The notes: generated from the sequence alone by a model not told the origin. A DNA stretch of 58,987 nucleotides from Nitrospirota bacterium (GCA_016200355.1 JACQEY010000078.1:1-58987); one strand, 5' to 3'. Positions 8,800 through 18,262 are shown, counted from the stretch's first letter. Numbers and translations: made by a program.

Positions 8800-9987
8800 A
8801 TGCCAGTTCGGAACTTTATCCCCCCACGCCGGTTGCTCCTTGGTCCAGGGCCGAGTATGGTGCATCCGCGAGTCCTGCGTGCCCTCTCCACTCCTCTGCT
8901 CGGCCATTTGGACCCAGCCTTTCTTGCACTTATGGACGATATCCAAGCCTTGTTGCGCCTCGTCTTTCAGACCGAAAACCGCTTCACTATCGCAGTCTCC
9001 GGCACCGGCTCAGCCGGAATGGAGGCTGCGATCGTGAATATCGTTGAGCCGGGCGATGCGGTGATCGTCGGAGTCAATGGCGTGTTCGGCACACGCCTCG
9101 CCACTATGGTTGAACGCTGCGGCGGCAAAGCTATCCGGATTGAAGCCCCCTGGGGACAGATCATCGAACCAGAGGCCATTGAGACGGCATTGCGACGATC
9201 CAGCCCGGTCAAAGCTGTGGCCATCGTCCATGCCGAAACCTCGACCGGCGCCTGGCAGCCGCTTGAGCCGATTGCCCGCCTTTGCCGCGACCATGACACG
9301 CTCTTCGTCGTCGATGCCGTGACCTCGCTGGGAGGCGCGCCGGTCGAGATCGATCGTTGGGGTATCGATGTCTGCTATAGCGCCACGCAGAAATGTTTGA
9401 GCTGTCCGCCTGGGTTGTCTCCTTTCACCCTTAGCGACCGTGCATTGGGCGCCATCAAAGCCCGGCGTACCCCCTGCCAGAGTTGGTACTTGGATATGGC
9501 CTTGATCGCGGACTATTGGGCCGAAGGCGCCAGGGCCTACCACCACACAGCGCCGATCTCCATGCTCTATGCCCTGCGGGAAGCGTTACGACTCGTCGAA
9601 GAAGAGGGATTGCCCGCCCGCTTCGCTCGCCATCAACTCAATAGCGAGGCCTTGGTCGCGGGCTTGACCGAACTCGGACTCATTTCCCTTCCCCCGGCGG
9701 GGCATCGGTTGCCGATGTTGACTTGCGTCACAATCCCCCCTCCTATTCCTGAAACCGAGGTACGAGCGAACTTGCTCTCGACCTATGGCATTGAAATCGG
9801 CGGCGGGCTCGGTCCACTCAAGGGGAAGGTTTGGCGCATCGGCTTGATGGGTGAATCATCGACCGAAGCTCATGTCTTGACCCTGCTCAATGCGCTGGAA
9901 AAACTGTTTATCCGCGGCGGCGGGCTTTCCACTCCCGGAGTCGCACTCCAGGCAGCCTCACGGGTCTATAGCCGTAGACCCTCTTGA
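8800..9987 (+). CDS. PLP aminotransferase, alanine/serine-glyoxylate aminotransferase family
   Basis: This fold-type I class V aminotransferase has 395 residues, the usual length. Visible features are LLLGPGPSMVHPRVL at the N-terminus, the SGTGSAGMEA phosphate-binding loop at 67-76, VDAVTSLGG around 171-179, and the PLP lysine K198 in SATQKCLSCPPG. The family moves amino groups from serine or alanine to glyoxylate or pyruvate and is cytoplasmic. The exact donor cannot be told from sequence. The start ATG follows GGAGTGAT. A small membrane protein gene and an amidohydrolase gene follow on the same strand with short gaps. Confidence 0.9.
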   Translation: MPVRNFIPPRRLLLGPGPSMVHPRVLRALSTPLLGHLDPAFLALMDDIQALLRLVFQTENRFTIAVSGTGSAGMEAAIVNIVEPGDAVIVGVNGVFGTRLATMVERCGGKAIRIEAPWGQIIEPEAIETALRRSSPVKAVAIVHAETSTGAWQPLEPIARLCRDHDTLFVVDAVTSLGGAPVEIDRWGIDVCYSATQKCLSCPPGLSPFTLSDRALGAIKARRTPCQSWYLDMALIADYWAEGARAYHHTAPISMLYALREALRLVEEEGLPARFARHQLNSEALVAGLTELGLISLPPAGHRLPMLTCVTIPPPIPETEVRANLLSTYGIEIGGGLGPLKGKVWRIGLMGESSTEAHVLTLLNALEKLFIRGGGLSTPGVALQAASRVYSRRPS

Positions 9988-10007
9988 CAGCAGAGGACAT
10001 CGATCGC

Positions 10008-10163
10008 GTGAAGAACAAACCATCACTCTGGATGATCGCTGCCGGGATCTTTGCCTTTCTCGCCATGGCTGCCTACTTGTTCTTCGCCCTGACGCTGGCT
10101 GATCACATGCAACCGGCACCCGTCCCTCAGGACAAAACCCCAACGACAAATCCGGCAATGTAA
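10008..10163 (+). CDS. Small single-pass membrane protein (51 aa)
   Basis: A GTG start (10008) preceded by GAGGA opens a 51-codon frame ending at TAA. The product has a short basic N-terminus (KNKPSLW), one hydrophobic segment at about residues 8-32, and a Pro/Thr-rich tail ending PTTNPAM. It lies 20 bases after the aminotransferase stop and 34 bases before the amidohydrolase start, on the same strand, so it is likely co-transcribed. I do not recognise the family. Confidence 0.6.
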   Translation: MKNKPSLWMIAAGIFAFLAMAAYLFFALTLADHMQPAPVPQDKTPTTNPAM

Positions 10164-10197
10164 GGAGCCTCCTCATCACCCGTCTCCTCGATATGCC

Positions 10198-11409
10198 ATG
10201 ATAAAGTCCCTTGCCATTCGCTCAGTGCGCGTCATTGACGGGACCGGTCGGACGATCGAACGAGCCACGGTTGTCGTTCGCGGCGCCACGATTGCCGCTG
10301 TCGGATCGGGTCGAGACCTCTCCATCCCACATGGTGCGACCAAGATCGATGGCCGAGGACTGACTCTATTACCAGGCTTAATCGACTGTCACGTGCATCT
10401 CTGCCTCGGTGCTGAACCGGATGTCGTCGAGGCGATCGCCAAAGAGACGCCCGCGCTGACATTGCTGAAATCGAGCCAGGCGGCGCGACAGACCTTGGAG
10501 GCAGGGTTTACCACCGTGCGCGACGTAGGGTCGCGAGACCACTCTATCTTTACGTTGCAACGGGCTATCGATACAGGTCTCGTTCCCGGGCCTCGCATTG
10601 TCGGAGCAGGCCTGGTGATTTGCATGATTGGCGGCCACGCCCGCTTTATCGGTCAGGAAGTGGAAGGGACAGAACAAGTTCGTTCCGTCGTACGCGCGCA
10701 AATCGCCGCCGGGGCCACCGTCATTAAAATCATCGCGTCAGGCGGCGTCCTCACGCCCGGCACCTCGCCGGACCAGGCGCAAATGACCGTGGAGGAACTC
10801 CAGGCCGCCGTGGATGAGGCACAGCAAGCCGGGAGGAAAGTCGCCGCCCATGCCCATGGATCGTCGGGGATAAAGAATGCTATCCGTGCCGGAGTCCATT
10901 CGATCGAGCATGCCACGCTCATGGACACAGAAGCCGCGGCCATGATGAAACGGCAGGGTGTCTTCATGGTGCCGACACTCTCTGCACTAGCCACCACTGC
11001 CGCCTGCCGACTCGGATGCGGCATTCCCCAAAGCGCCTTGGACAAAGCAAAATCCATGACGAAGCGCCATCAGGTGAGTTTCAAGAAAGCCCTGCGGGAC
11101 GGCATCCAGATTGCGATGGGGACGGATGCGGGGACGCCTTTTAACTTTCACGGAGAGAATGCCCAGGAACTCGAGCGGATGGTCGCCTTCGGGATGAGCC
11201 CGATGCAGGCGATTCTCGCCTCGACCTCCACTGCCGCACGCTTGATCGGGATTCAGGACCAAGTGGGAACGATCGAGAAGGGGAAACTGGCGGATCTCCT
11301 GTTGTTCGAGGGAAATCCGCTTCGTCGCATTGACCTGCTCCGCGACCGCAGCAGAATTATGGGAGTAATGCAGGCAGGGAAGTGGGTGGCGGGACCACTC
11401 TCGAAATAA
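10198..11409 (+). CDS. Metal-dependent amidohydrolase (imidazolonepropionase/prolidase-like)
   Basis: The 403-residue protein has the amidohydrolase-superfamily layout. A small beta-sandwich precedes LLPGLIDCHVHL (metal ligands H65 and H67). A probable bridging Lys lies in VIKIIASGG near 176, with His in AAHAHG near 217-219 and SIEHATLMD near 237, and the catalytic Asp in MGTDAGTP near 308. The C-terminal sandwich closes with GTIEKGKLADLLLFEGNPL. The set of residues is complete for a binuclear-zinc hydrolase. Its closest group is probably the Xaa-Pro dipeptidase/imidazolonepropionase-like cluster whose substrates vary widely, so the substrate is left open. No signal peptide is seen. Confidence 0.88.
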   Translation: MIKSLAIRSVRVIDGTGRTIERATVVVRGATIAAVGSGRDLSIPHGATKIDGRGLTLLPGLIDCHVHLCLGAEPDVVEAIAKETPALTLLKSSQAARQTLEAGFTTVRDVGSRDHSIFTLQRAIDTGLVPGPRIVGAGLVICMIGGHARFIGQEVEGTEQVRSVVRAQIAAGATVIKIIASGGVLTPGTSPDQAQMTVEELQAAVDEAQQAGRKVAAHAHGSSGIKNAIRAGVHSIEHATLMDTEAAAMMKRQGVFMVPTLSALATTAACRLGCGIPQSALDKAKSMTKRHQVSFKKALRDGIQIAMGTDAGTPFNFHGENAQELERMVAFGMSPMQAILASTSTAARLIGIQDQVGTIEKGKLADLLLFEGNPLRRIDLLRDRSRIMGVMQAGKWVAGPLSK

Positions 11410-11490
11410 CGTCAATGGTCATTCGTCAAACGTGAAGAGCACTTTCCCATCTATCCATCGGTTGGCGGTTGACCAATGACGATTGACGCC

Positions 11491-12132
11491 CTATCTCCTC
11501 TCGTAGAACAGCTCCAGCGCGGCGGAAAAACCCTTCATCCGTCCTCTACGGAACACCTCCTCAAGCTGTCCGCGTAGCGATTTGACGCCTCCCTCATCGT
11601 CTCGTTTAACCACACCTTGGGACAGCAACATCTCCGTCGCCACTTCGACGAGCCGCTGCTTGCGCCTCTCCATCTCAGCTGTGACAAGCTCCGCCATGAC
11701 TTCCGATGCCCTCTCCCGAATGGTCTCTTCCTTAAACGTGTCGTACCCTTGATCTGCCACGGTCCGCTCACGAATCACAGCGAGTTCGGCTTTGATCCGC
11801 TTCATGTCTTTCATCAAGACCGCGAACACTTCCTTGCGCCCTTCATCGAAGAGCTTCTTCTCCATCTCGTCGAGGATGACGGCTGGGTCGGCAGCTTCAT
11901 CCCGCGCCGGTTCATCTCCCCAATTGAGCCGGTCATAGCTCCGGCGCTTCTCCGGATCGCCGACGACTTCGTAGGCGGCATTGAGATCACGGATCTTGGC
12001 TTCGGCCTGCGTGCTATCGGGATTACGGTCAGGATGGTGCTGAAAGACCAGCTTCCTGTAAGCCTTCTTGATCGCATCGTCGGACGCGTCGCGCGAGACC
12101 CCCAACACTCGGTAGAAGTCGATTCGTGCCAT
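11491..12132 (-). CDS. DnaJ-domain co-chaperone-like protein
   Basis: The protein has an N-terminal J domain (residues about 5-66) with an intact HPD motif at 33-35, so it can be expected to stimulate a DnaK ATPase. It lacks the Gly/Phe region, zinc finger and C-terminal substrate domains of true DnaJ. The remaining 145 residues are charged and helical, with basic patches such as [12 protein letters not shown]. It is a type III J-protein of unknown client. It is convergent with the amidohydrolase gene. Confidence 0.85.
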   Translation of the reverse strand: MARIDFYRVLGVSRDASDDAIKKAYRKLVFQHHPDRNPDSTQAEAKIRDLNAAYEVVGDPEKRRSYDRLNWGDEPARDEAADPAVILDEMEKKLFDEGRKEVFAVLMKDMKRIKAELAVIRERTVADQGYDTFKEETIRERASEVMAELVTAEMERRKQRLVEVATEMLLSQGVVKRDDEGGVKSLRGQLEEVFRRGRMKGFSAALELFYERR

Positions 12133-12224
12133 AGCGGGCGACTATAGCATGGGGCTCCAACAGGCTTCACCTTGACTCCCAGGCAGAAGCTCCTTAGCCT
12201 GGCGCCATCCATGCTGTCACTCGC

Positions 12225-12250
12225 GACTCAGCACTCAGCACTCAGCACTT
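12225..12250. repeat. Spacer copy of the TCAGCAC-type repeat
   Basis: Three and a half units of ACTCAGC lie between the divergent DnaJ-like and MFS genes. The unit is the same as in the inserts at 686-726 and 1972-2000. Confidence 0.8.
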
Positions 12251-12284
12251 ATCCGTTCCGGGCTCCTCGATACGAGAGGCCCTC

Positions 12285-13550
12285 GTGAGCAAACAGTCTT
12301 GGCGACAGGGCGTCACACGCTACCAGTGGCTCGTCCTCTTCGTTGCCTGGCTCGGATGGGTCTTCGATGCGATGGACGCGACCATCTACGCGATCGTTCT
12401 TCACCCGGCGCTGCACGATCTCCTCCACTCAGCGAGCGGGCCACCGACAACGGAACAAATCGGCTGGTACGGCGGGATCATCTTTTCGATTTTTCTTATC
12501 GGCTGGGCCATCGGCGGAATTACATTCGGCATCCTGGCCGACCGCTTCGGTCGGACCAAGGTCTTGATCGCGACCATCATCATCTATGCCGTTTTCACCG
12601 GAGCTGCTGCGTTATCAGAGACCTGGTGGCACCTCGCCATCTATCGATTCCTGACGGCGCTCGGCATCGGCGGTGAGTGGGCGGCAGGCGCGGCGATCGT
12701 CGCGGAAACCTGGCCGGAAGAAAAGCGAGCGAAGGCTGCAGGGATTCTCCAATCCGCCTGGGCCGTCGGGTTCTTTCTGGCCGCCACATTCAATCTTACG
12801 CTCAAAGAAACGTACGGATGGCGAGGGCTCTTTCTCGTCGGCATCCTGCCTGCATTTGTGGCCCTCTTCGTTCGCTGGTGGGTGAAGGAACCGGAACGCT
12901 GGACTCATGCCCATACGCAAGAAACCATTCCACTCTCCGCGATTTTTGAGGGCAATTTACGGCGAGGAACCTTGGTGGGTTCGGCCTTAGCGTTCGTGGC
13001 CGTATTTGGCCTCTGGGGTGCGACGAACTGGGCACCGACACTCATCCGCGAGCTGCCAGATTTGAAGGGACAGGATCCCGCTGCCCTGACGAAATACGTC
13101 AGCTACGCCATTATGGCTCTGAATGCGGGGGCGATTTTCGGCTATCTGGGCTTCGGCCCGCTGGCGGATCGCTTCGGCCGCCGGCCTGTCTTCGCCTTCA
13201 TGTGCGTGGGCAGCTTCGTGATGCTGCCGATCACCTTTCTCGTACCAACCAGCTACAGCGGCGTGCTCACGCTGCTGCCGATCCTCGGCTTCTTTAACAA
13301 CGGCATCTTTAGCGGGTTTCCCATTTATCTTCCCGAACTCTATCCGACCAGACTTCGTGCCACCGGCGCCGGATTTTGCTTCAATGCGGGACGTCTCCTA
13401 GCCTCCGCCTCGCCATTCCTGACAGGCTGGCTTGTCACAACGCTGGGCACATTTGGCCGAGCTGCCAGCACCGTGGCATTGATCTATCTGGCAGGATTGG
13501 CGGTCTTATTCTTTGCACCGGAGACCAGGGGCAAACCACTGCCGGAATAA
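12285..13550 (+). CDS. Major facilitator superfamily transporter (metabolite:H+ symporter-like)
   Basis: The 421-residue protein has twelve predicted membrane segments. The signature between TM2 and TM3 (GILADRFGRTKVL) and its counterpart in the second half (GPLADRFGRRPVF) are typical of the sugar/organic-acid porter branch of the MFS. The RFLTALGIGGEWAAGAAIVAE segment in TM4/5 is typical of the sialate/benzoate/MHS-type porters. It probably imports an organic anion or sugar with protons. The GTG start is supported by GAGAGG upstream. No transported compound can be inferred from the neighbours. Confidence 0.88.
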   Translation: MSKQSWRQGVTRYQWLVLFVAWLGWVFDAMDATIYAIVLHPALHDLLHSASGPPTTEQIGWYGGIIFSIFLIGWAIGGITFGILADRFGRTKVLIATIIIYAVFTGAAALSETWWHLAIYRFLTALGIGGEWAAGAAIVAETWPEEKRAKAAGILQSAWAVGFFLAATFNLTLKETYGWRGLFLVGILPAFVALFVRWWVKEPERWTHAHTQETIPLSAIFEGNLRRGTLVGSALAFVAVFGLWGATNWAPTLIRELPDLKGQDPAALTKYVSYAIMALNAGAIFGYLGFGPLADRFGRRPVFAFMCVGSFVMLPITFLVPTSYSGVLTLLPILGFFNNGIFSGFPIYLPELYPTRLRATGAGFCFNAGRLLASASPFLTGWLVTTLGTFGRAASTVALIYLAGLAVLFFAPETRGKPLPE

Positions 13551-13617
13551 CTGATTCTGAGTCAGCGTCAAACGTACCAGCCCTTGACATCCCACTAAAG
13601 AGGCTTATTTTTATAGC

Positions 13618-14289
13618 ATGACTAACACACCACCACCCAAAGCTTTGACCCACGACGAGAAGAAAGCCGCCGAAGCAGCCTTCGGGGGCCGCCCCTTCAA
13701 TGAGGCCTGGTCTACTTCAGCCCGAGCGGTCTACGACGGTATCGTGAAAGCCTTGCCTTACACAGACGTCGCGATTCCCACTCCTTCCAACATCGAAGAA
13801 CCAGCGGAGGTTCTTTCCGCACAGCGCAAGCCTCTCCAGGCTCAAGAGCCTCTCGCACTAGAGCACGCAGGTGGGCAGGAATTAATGGAGGGGACTGCGA
13901 TGCCTCCAGCCCTTCGCGACAGGGAAGCGGCGATTCAGGCCGGGATCTTGATCGACGTGACACCCACCGCCTTACAACTCGGCATCTCATTCCCCGTCAC
14001 GATCACCCGACCGCTCTGGGAAGTGGGCATTGTTACAACCCACGCGCTCCCGGAAGAAGATCAAACCAGTCGGTTGCGCGACATTCTCATGGCCTTTCGT
14101 CTTCGCCTGGCCAGTCTGACGACGGTGTCACCGCTGCTCGACTTTCCGGTTCTACTGACCTTGCCGCCGAGCAACGTACCTCAGCCAGTGCCGCTATTTG
14201 CCCTCATTCAACCGGACCCCACGCACCAGGCGAACGTGACGCTGTTGCTGCCGAACGAAGTGTCTCTCTCCATCACCTCCCTGAATTAG
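13618..14289 (+). CDS. Hypothetical protein, 223 aa
   Basis: I do not recognise a named domain. The N-terminal 40 residues (LTHDEKKAAEAAFGGRPFNEAW) look like a short conserved helix pair also seen in uncharacterised proteins. A Pro/Glu-rich linker follows (about 45-95). The C-terminal part (residues 100-220) is predicted alpha/beta with the segment GISFPVTITRPLWEVGIV. No signal peptide or membrane segment is seen, so it is probably cytoplasmic. It follows the MFS gene by 67 bases on the same strand. Confidence 0.65.
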   Translation: MTNTPPPKALTHDEKKAAEAAFGGRPFNEAWSTSARAVYDGIVKALPYTDVAIPTPSNIEEPAEVLSAQRKPLQAQEPLALEHAGGQELMEGTAMPPALRDREAAIQAGILIDVTPTALQLGISFPVTITRPLWEVGIVTTHALPEEDQTSRLRDILMAFRLRLASLTTVSPLLDFPVLLTLPPSNVPQPVPLFALIQPDPTHQANVTLLLPNEVSLSITSLN

Positions 14290-14344
14290 GCAGGATGCGC
14301 GCTCGACAACCGTGAAGCGTTGTTCGTTCCCGGATTCGTACACT

Positions 14345-15685
14345 TTACGAGATACGATCGACGAGGATGGACTTTTTGAGCAGCCTGTATGCTAGAGCGC
14401 GTTCGTCCGCCTCGGTTGTGATTATTCCATCAATGCGCGCGTCCAATAGTTTTTCCAAGATGGTCTTGTACTCTGGCCCAGGCTCCAAACCCATCGCCTG
14501 AAGATCTCGCCCGGTCAGTGCCGTCTTAATAGTCCTGTTCTTCATATAGGCCACCAGGCGTCGTTTCAGCAGGTTCAATCCAACCCTCTGCTGCTTACTA
14601 ACCTGCTTCGCGAGAAGCAGCACGAGGACCTCGTCCGAGAAATCTGCCAAAAGACGATAGGCCTGCGATGGCCGTGCTGTCCCTTTATCAGTAAGTCGTT
14701 TCAGCGCGTAATCGACCCGACGTCCTCCAGTGTTCACCCTCTTCGCCTGCTCACGTGAAAGCGCTAATCGCCGGATCATCGTGGCCACCACGGCCGGGCC
14801 GGACTCGCTCGACAAGGCCATCAGATAGACGATCGGCCTGTCGATCGCAGAATCCGGGAATCGACGCGCCCACCAGACGAGCGCCTTGGGAACGGCAGCG
14901 ACCATTCGCTTCACGTTCTTCGTGTAGCACAAGCGACGGTGGAGGAAGCGAAGCAACTTCAACTGTCCTAGCCGTGCAATTGCGCGAACCGGATCGTGCT
15001 CGGCGCACAGCAACAGGATTTCGTTCTTCAATCGAGGACCAGAAAGTTGCTGGATCAGATTCGTGGCGGCCGCTTGCGCAAGCAGTCGCACTGTGGCGCG
15101 CTCAAGGCGGAAACCGAACCGTTGTTCGAACCGGATCGCTCTGAAGATGCGCGTGGGATCGTCTTGGAAACTACCCGCATGCAGCACGCGGATCATGCGC
15201 GCTCCAAGATCGCGTTGCCCTCCGTAGGGGTCGAGCAAGCGACCGAACTGCAGCGAATTGAGTTGCATTGCTACGGCATTGATCGTGAAATCCCGCCGAG
15301 AAAGATCCTCTTCGATCGAGGCTGGCTGAACCGTCGGCAGAAGAGCGGGCTGTGCATAGGATTCTCGCCTGGTCGTCGCGATATCCATCTTGAGCCCATC
15401 AGGGAACGCGAGCCGCGCCGTCGCAAACCGTTCAAACACCGCCAGCCCAGCCCGATACCGATCAGCCACCAGCCGCGCAAAGGCGATCCCGTCGCCTTCC
15501 ACTGTGAGATCGAGATCCCAGTTCTCCCGCTTCAGCAGGAGATCGCGGACGACTCCGCCGACGAGGTACAGCGCGACACCCTGTTTATCCGCCAGCGCCC
15601 CAACCTGACGCAAGAGCCGCAGAATCTTCTTCGGGAGTCTCTGTGTGAGATGTGCACGCAAGGACTGGTTCCTCATTGCACACAT
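14345..15685 (-). CDS. CCA tRNA nucleotidyltransferase / poly(A) polymerase family protein
   Basis: This is a class II nucleotidyltransferase. Counting from the chosen start it has the GG motif at 43-44 in LYLVGGVVRD, the catalytic DLD at 57-59, RRDFTINAVA, and the DPTRIFRAIRFEQRFGF motif that binds nucleotides. The C-terminal half is the helical tRNA-binding body. The family adds CCA to tRNA 3' ends or A tails to RNA; sequence alone does not separate the two. I chose the ATG at 15685 because GGGAG lies nine bases upstream; the frame itself opens earlier at 15733. Confidence 0.85.
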   Translation of the reverse strand: MCAMRNQSLRAHLTQRLPKKILRLLRQVGALADKQGVALYLVGGVVRDLLLKRENWDLDLTVEGDGIAFARLVADRYRAGLAVFERFATARLAFPDGLKMDIATTRRESYAQPALLPTVQPASIEEDLSRRDFTINAVAMQLNSLQFGRLLDPYGGQRDLGARMIRVLHAGSFQDDPTRIFRAIRFEQRFGFRLERATVRLLAQAAATNLIQQLSGPRLKNEILLLCAEHDPVRAIARLGQLKLLRFLHRRLCYTKNVKRMVAAVPKALVWWARRFPDSAIDRPIVYLMALSSESGPAVVATMIRRLALSREQAKRVNTGGRRVDYALKRLTDKGTARPSQAYRLLADFSDEVLVLLLAKQVSKQQRVGLNLLKRRLVAYMKNRTIKTALTGRDLQAMGLEPGPEYKTILEKLLDARIDGIITTEADERALAYRLLKKSILVDRIS

Positions 15686-15915
15686 TGTAGCAATCTCCCT
15701 ACAGCAGAGACAGTCATATGGATGGAAAATCATCCCCTACTTAATTTCCTGTTTACGAAACCACCGCAGAGCCGTCTTATCTCGCAGTAGTTCACCAGCC
15801 ATGTCTCCGCCGACCCGAACCACGTTTTCCTTGGTTCTTGGGACGCGTCGCTGAGGGAGGTCAACGACGAACGCGTGGAAGGACTATGGCACTTATCCTA
15901 AACGGAGGTCCTATC

Positions 15916-16329
15916 ATGAAGGTTTCACAGACTATCGCGGTTTCAGTCAGTAGCGTTTTATTCCTCGGCATGATGACCCTATCGACTGGATTAGCCCTCG
16001 CCCAGAGCGGAGAAGTCCGCCTCAGCGCCAAGATGGTGTCCGGCGCGGCATCAGGCAAGGCAGACTATCGGGAGCGTAGCAACCGTCGGCGCCTCAATGT
16101 GGAAGCCGAGGATCTTCCGAACACGACCCCGTCACCCCAGACCGTCTTCGTGAACGGTGCCTCGGTGGGGAACATGACACTCGCGGCTTGTCCGGTTCCG
16201 GCCACGCAGCTCCTCTGTGGTGAATTGGAATTGAACACGCAGGATGGGCAATCAGTTCCCGTGATTGTGCGTGGCCAGATCGTGAGCATCGGCTTGAGCC
16301 CCGCCGTGCTCGCTGGCACGTTCAGATAA
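15916..16329 (+). CDS. Small secreted protein, 137 aa
   Basis: The ATG at 15916 follows GGAGGTCCTATC, a strong ribosome-binding site. The N-terminus is a Sec signal peptide (VSVSSVLFLGMMTLSTGLALAQ) with probable cleavage after ALAQ. The mature part of about 107 residues is beta-rich, contains two Cys residues (in AACPVPATQLLCGE) that could form a disulfide, and has a basic stretch RERSNRRR. The family is not recognised. Confidence 0.7.
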   Translation: MKVSQTIAVSVSSVLFLGMMTLSTGLALAQSGEVRLSAKMVSGAASGKADYRERSNRRRLNVEAEDLPNTTPSPQTVFVNGASVGNMTLAACPVPATQLLCGELELNTQDGQSVPVIVRGQIVSIGLSPAVLAGTFR

Positions 16330-16349
16330 TTCTCTCCACTGCAACACAG

Positions 16350-16377
16350 GGCCAGCCGCCCTCCCGCGACTGGCTCC
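16350..16377 (+). terminator. Probable rho-independent terminator
   Basis: GCCAG and CTGGC flank a 14-base loop, followed by TCCTTTTATT. It lies 20 bases downstream of the secreted protein gene. Confidence 0.45.
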
Positions 16378-16547
16378 TTTTATTCGTGCAATACATACAG
16401 AGCGTTTACCTTTTCCTTCTCTCGTCGTCTTACTCAGTGACAGGTTGATTGGAGCAGACCATCAGATGAGAGAGCCGGTTGGTCCCGCCCAATAACAGCC
16501 GCACCTCGCACTTATTCCCACTCTCTCACAAAGAAGGAGCACGCATC

Positions 16548-16850
16548 ATGAAGAAGAATCTGTTGAAAGTCGGAACGATTGCCGGCTTGGTCATGGCTAT
16601 AGCGGCCCCGGCCGTCCTGCCAAACGTGGTATTCGCCCAGGCGGATATCCGACAGGAAGATCGCCGGGTTGATCGGCAAGCAGATCGGCAGGCAGACAGA
16701 CAACAGGATCGACAGGCGGACCGGCAGCAAGATCGCCAAGCTGACAGACAGCAGGATCGACAGATGGATCGGCAGCAAGACCGGCAAATGGATCGCCATG
16801 CAGATCGGCAAGTAGATCGTCACACCGATCGCGGCGGTCACGGGCGGTAA
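16548..16850 (+). CDS. Secreted D/R/Q tandem-repeat protein, 100 aa
   Basis: The ATG at 16548 follows AAGGAGCACGCATC. A signal peptide (residues about 1-32, ending VVFAQA) is followed by ADIRQEDRR and then about 15 tandem units of the form DRQ(A/Q/M/V), encoded by 12-base DNA repeats. The mature protein is almost only Asp, Arg, Gln and Ala with alternating charge and is probably disordered or helical. The start of the mature part (DIRQEDRR) resembles DVRQEDRREGR in the secreted protein at 21440-21946. No function is known to me. Confidence 0.75.
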   Translation: MKKNLLKVGTIAGLVMAIAAPAVLPNVVFAQADIRQEDRRVDRQADRQADRQQDRQADRQQDRQADRQQDRQMDRQQDRQMDRHADRQVDRHTDRGGHGR

Positions 16851-16871
16851 GTTCCGCTGGCTGAAAGAAAC

Positions 16872-16903
16872 GAGGGGCCCACGACTCGAGTCGTGAGCCC
16901 CTC
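16872..16903. terminator. Bidirectional hairpin terminator
   Basis: A near-perfect hairpin, GAGGGGC then CACGACTCGAGTCGTG then GCCCCTC, lies between two convergent small secreted protein genes. It is flanked by A-rich sequence on the left and TCTTGCTT on the right. Confidence 0.75.
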
Positions 16904-16929
16904 ATCTTGCTTCAATCGCAGACTTCGTT

Positions 16930-17256
16930 TTAATGATGCCGCTTCAATTGACGATCGTGTTTCTCACGGGCGATATGGCGTGAAGCACGATTCTGTGCCG
17001 CGCCGATCCTGGCCCGTTCCTTTTTCGTCATGACACCGTCGGACTTTGTCCTATCTTCCATCTTGTTGACGTGTTCCTGCTGCTTGTTCAGCCGGTTTGC
17101 TTCTCGCTCATTCAGCTGCCCACTCGCAATCCCCTGATCGATCCGCTGCTCCTGATTCGCCTGGCGCTGATCGATCACGGTTGTTTCGGCCTCGGCAAGG
17201 GCCATCCCAGCCATCAACATGGTCATCGCACTGACTACTAACAATATTCTCTTCAT
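16930..17256 (-). CDS. Small secreted charged helical protein, 108 aa
   Basis: The ATG at 17256 lies five bases after GGAGG. The signal peptide ends at MALAEA. The mature protein is charged and helical (QRQANQEQRIDQGIASGQL, then LNEREANRLNKQQ) and ends with RASRHIAREKHDRQL. It resembles a family of small periplasmic proteins with a repeated 'Q.QRI..G..SG.L...EA.RL..QQ' pattern; the function is unknown. Confidence 0.75.
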   Translation of the reverse strand: MKRILLVVSAMTMLMAGMALAEAETTVIDQRQANQEQRIDQGIASGQLNEREANRLNKQQEHVNKMEDRTKSDGVMTKKERARIGAAQNRASRHIAREKHDRQLKRHH

Positions 17257-17388
17257 CCTGACCTCCATGAAGTGTGAATGTAATATTCCCTGGCGCCTAA
17301 ACACGAGACATGCGCAGCCCGCTGGAGCCAACATCCGTACTGTACTAGGATTTGAGAGAATAGAATGGAATGGAAAAGAAGAAAATAT

Positions 17389-18258
17389 TTAGTGATCGCG
17401 CCCGCCGTGGCCGCCACCCCCACCACCGTCTGATCGCCCGCCGTGATCACCGCTGCGATCATCCCGCCCACCGCGATCCGAGTCTCTGCCCCGATCCATC
17501 CGGTCCCCGCCTCGATCCCCGCCGCCCGATCTACTGTGATCCTGATCGCGGAACAGCCGATCGCTCCGTTCACCTCTGGAAATCTGGTCGCGAATGGATT
17601 CCGTGGTGATGCGTCCCTCTCGGAAATCTTGTCCATGCCGTTTTATCTCACGCGCCAGGTCCGCCAGTTCGGCTGGACGAAAGCCCTGCCGCATGCCCTC
17701 TGCCACGACCGCTGCGCCGTCTTTCGAGGGAATCATGGCTTCCTTGATCACCGCCAAACTTTTTGCGCCGACTCCCAGCGTGTCCGGACTCATTTTTTGC
17801 CCTTGGTGTTGCCCGCTTCTCGCCAAATCACGCACCTCATCGGCCGTGGCGCCGCGGCCAAATGCTTCGGCCAACGACTCCATTGCTCGCTGACGGTTCC
17901 CTTGATCCTGATCGACCATCCCTTTCGCCACCGACTCTTGCAAAACCTCTCGGGCCGACTCGAAGTTTCCCACCATCTGTTTCAACACCGGATCGATCCG
18001 CTGGGGTTCAACCCCCTTCGCCAGCCCTTCTTTCACTTTATTGGCCAATGCCTCTGTCGGAAGGCCTCTTTCGCCGGCCTTGTTCACCTGTTCGACAAGC
18101 CTGTTGACATCCTCAGCAGCAAATCCGCGCATTGCCCGAAGCCGGCCAATCTCGTCACGATCTTGCGTCGAGAGGGGTTCGGCCCAGGAGGTTCCCGCGC
18201 CCAACAAGAAGAGCAGCGCCACCACAACCAGCCTGTTCTGCGACATTCGAATCAGCAT
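17389..18258 (-). CDS. Secreted helical protein with Gly/Arg/Asp-rich tail
   Basis: The 289-residue product starts with a signal peptide ending GTSWAEP. Residues 30-215 form amphipathic helices with motifs like LVEQVNKAGERGLPTEALANKVKEGLAKG, a pattern in uncharacterised envelope proteins. The last 65 residues are low-complexity (Gly, Arg, Asp, Ser, His), ending GGHGGRDH. I chose the ATG at 18258 because AGGTAGGC lies just upstream and the previous gene stops five bases before. It is the last gene of the ECF sigma factor operon (19946 to 17389), so it is a candidate product of that regulon. Confidence 0.7.
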   Translation of the reverse strand: MLIRMSQNRLVVVALLFLLGAGTSWAEPLSTQDRDEIGRLRAMRGFAAEDVNRLVEQVNKAGERGLPTEALANKVKEGLAKGVEPQRIDPVLKQMVGNFESAREVLQESVAKGMVDQDQGNRQRAMESLAEAFGRGATADEVRDLARSGQHQGQKMSPDTLGVGAKSLAVIKEAMIPSKDGAAVVAEGMRQGFRPAELADLAREIKRHGQDFREGRITTESIRDQISRGERSDRLFRDQDHSRSGGGDRGGDRMDRGRDSDRGGRDDRSGDHGGRSDGGGGGGHGGRDH

Positions 18259-18262
18259 ATGC

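Noticed and set aside
16670-16840. Regular 12-base repeats that could suggest a CRISPR-like array
   Set aside because: The repeats are contiguous, without spacers, and encode a signal-peptide-bearing D/R/Q-repeat protein.
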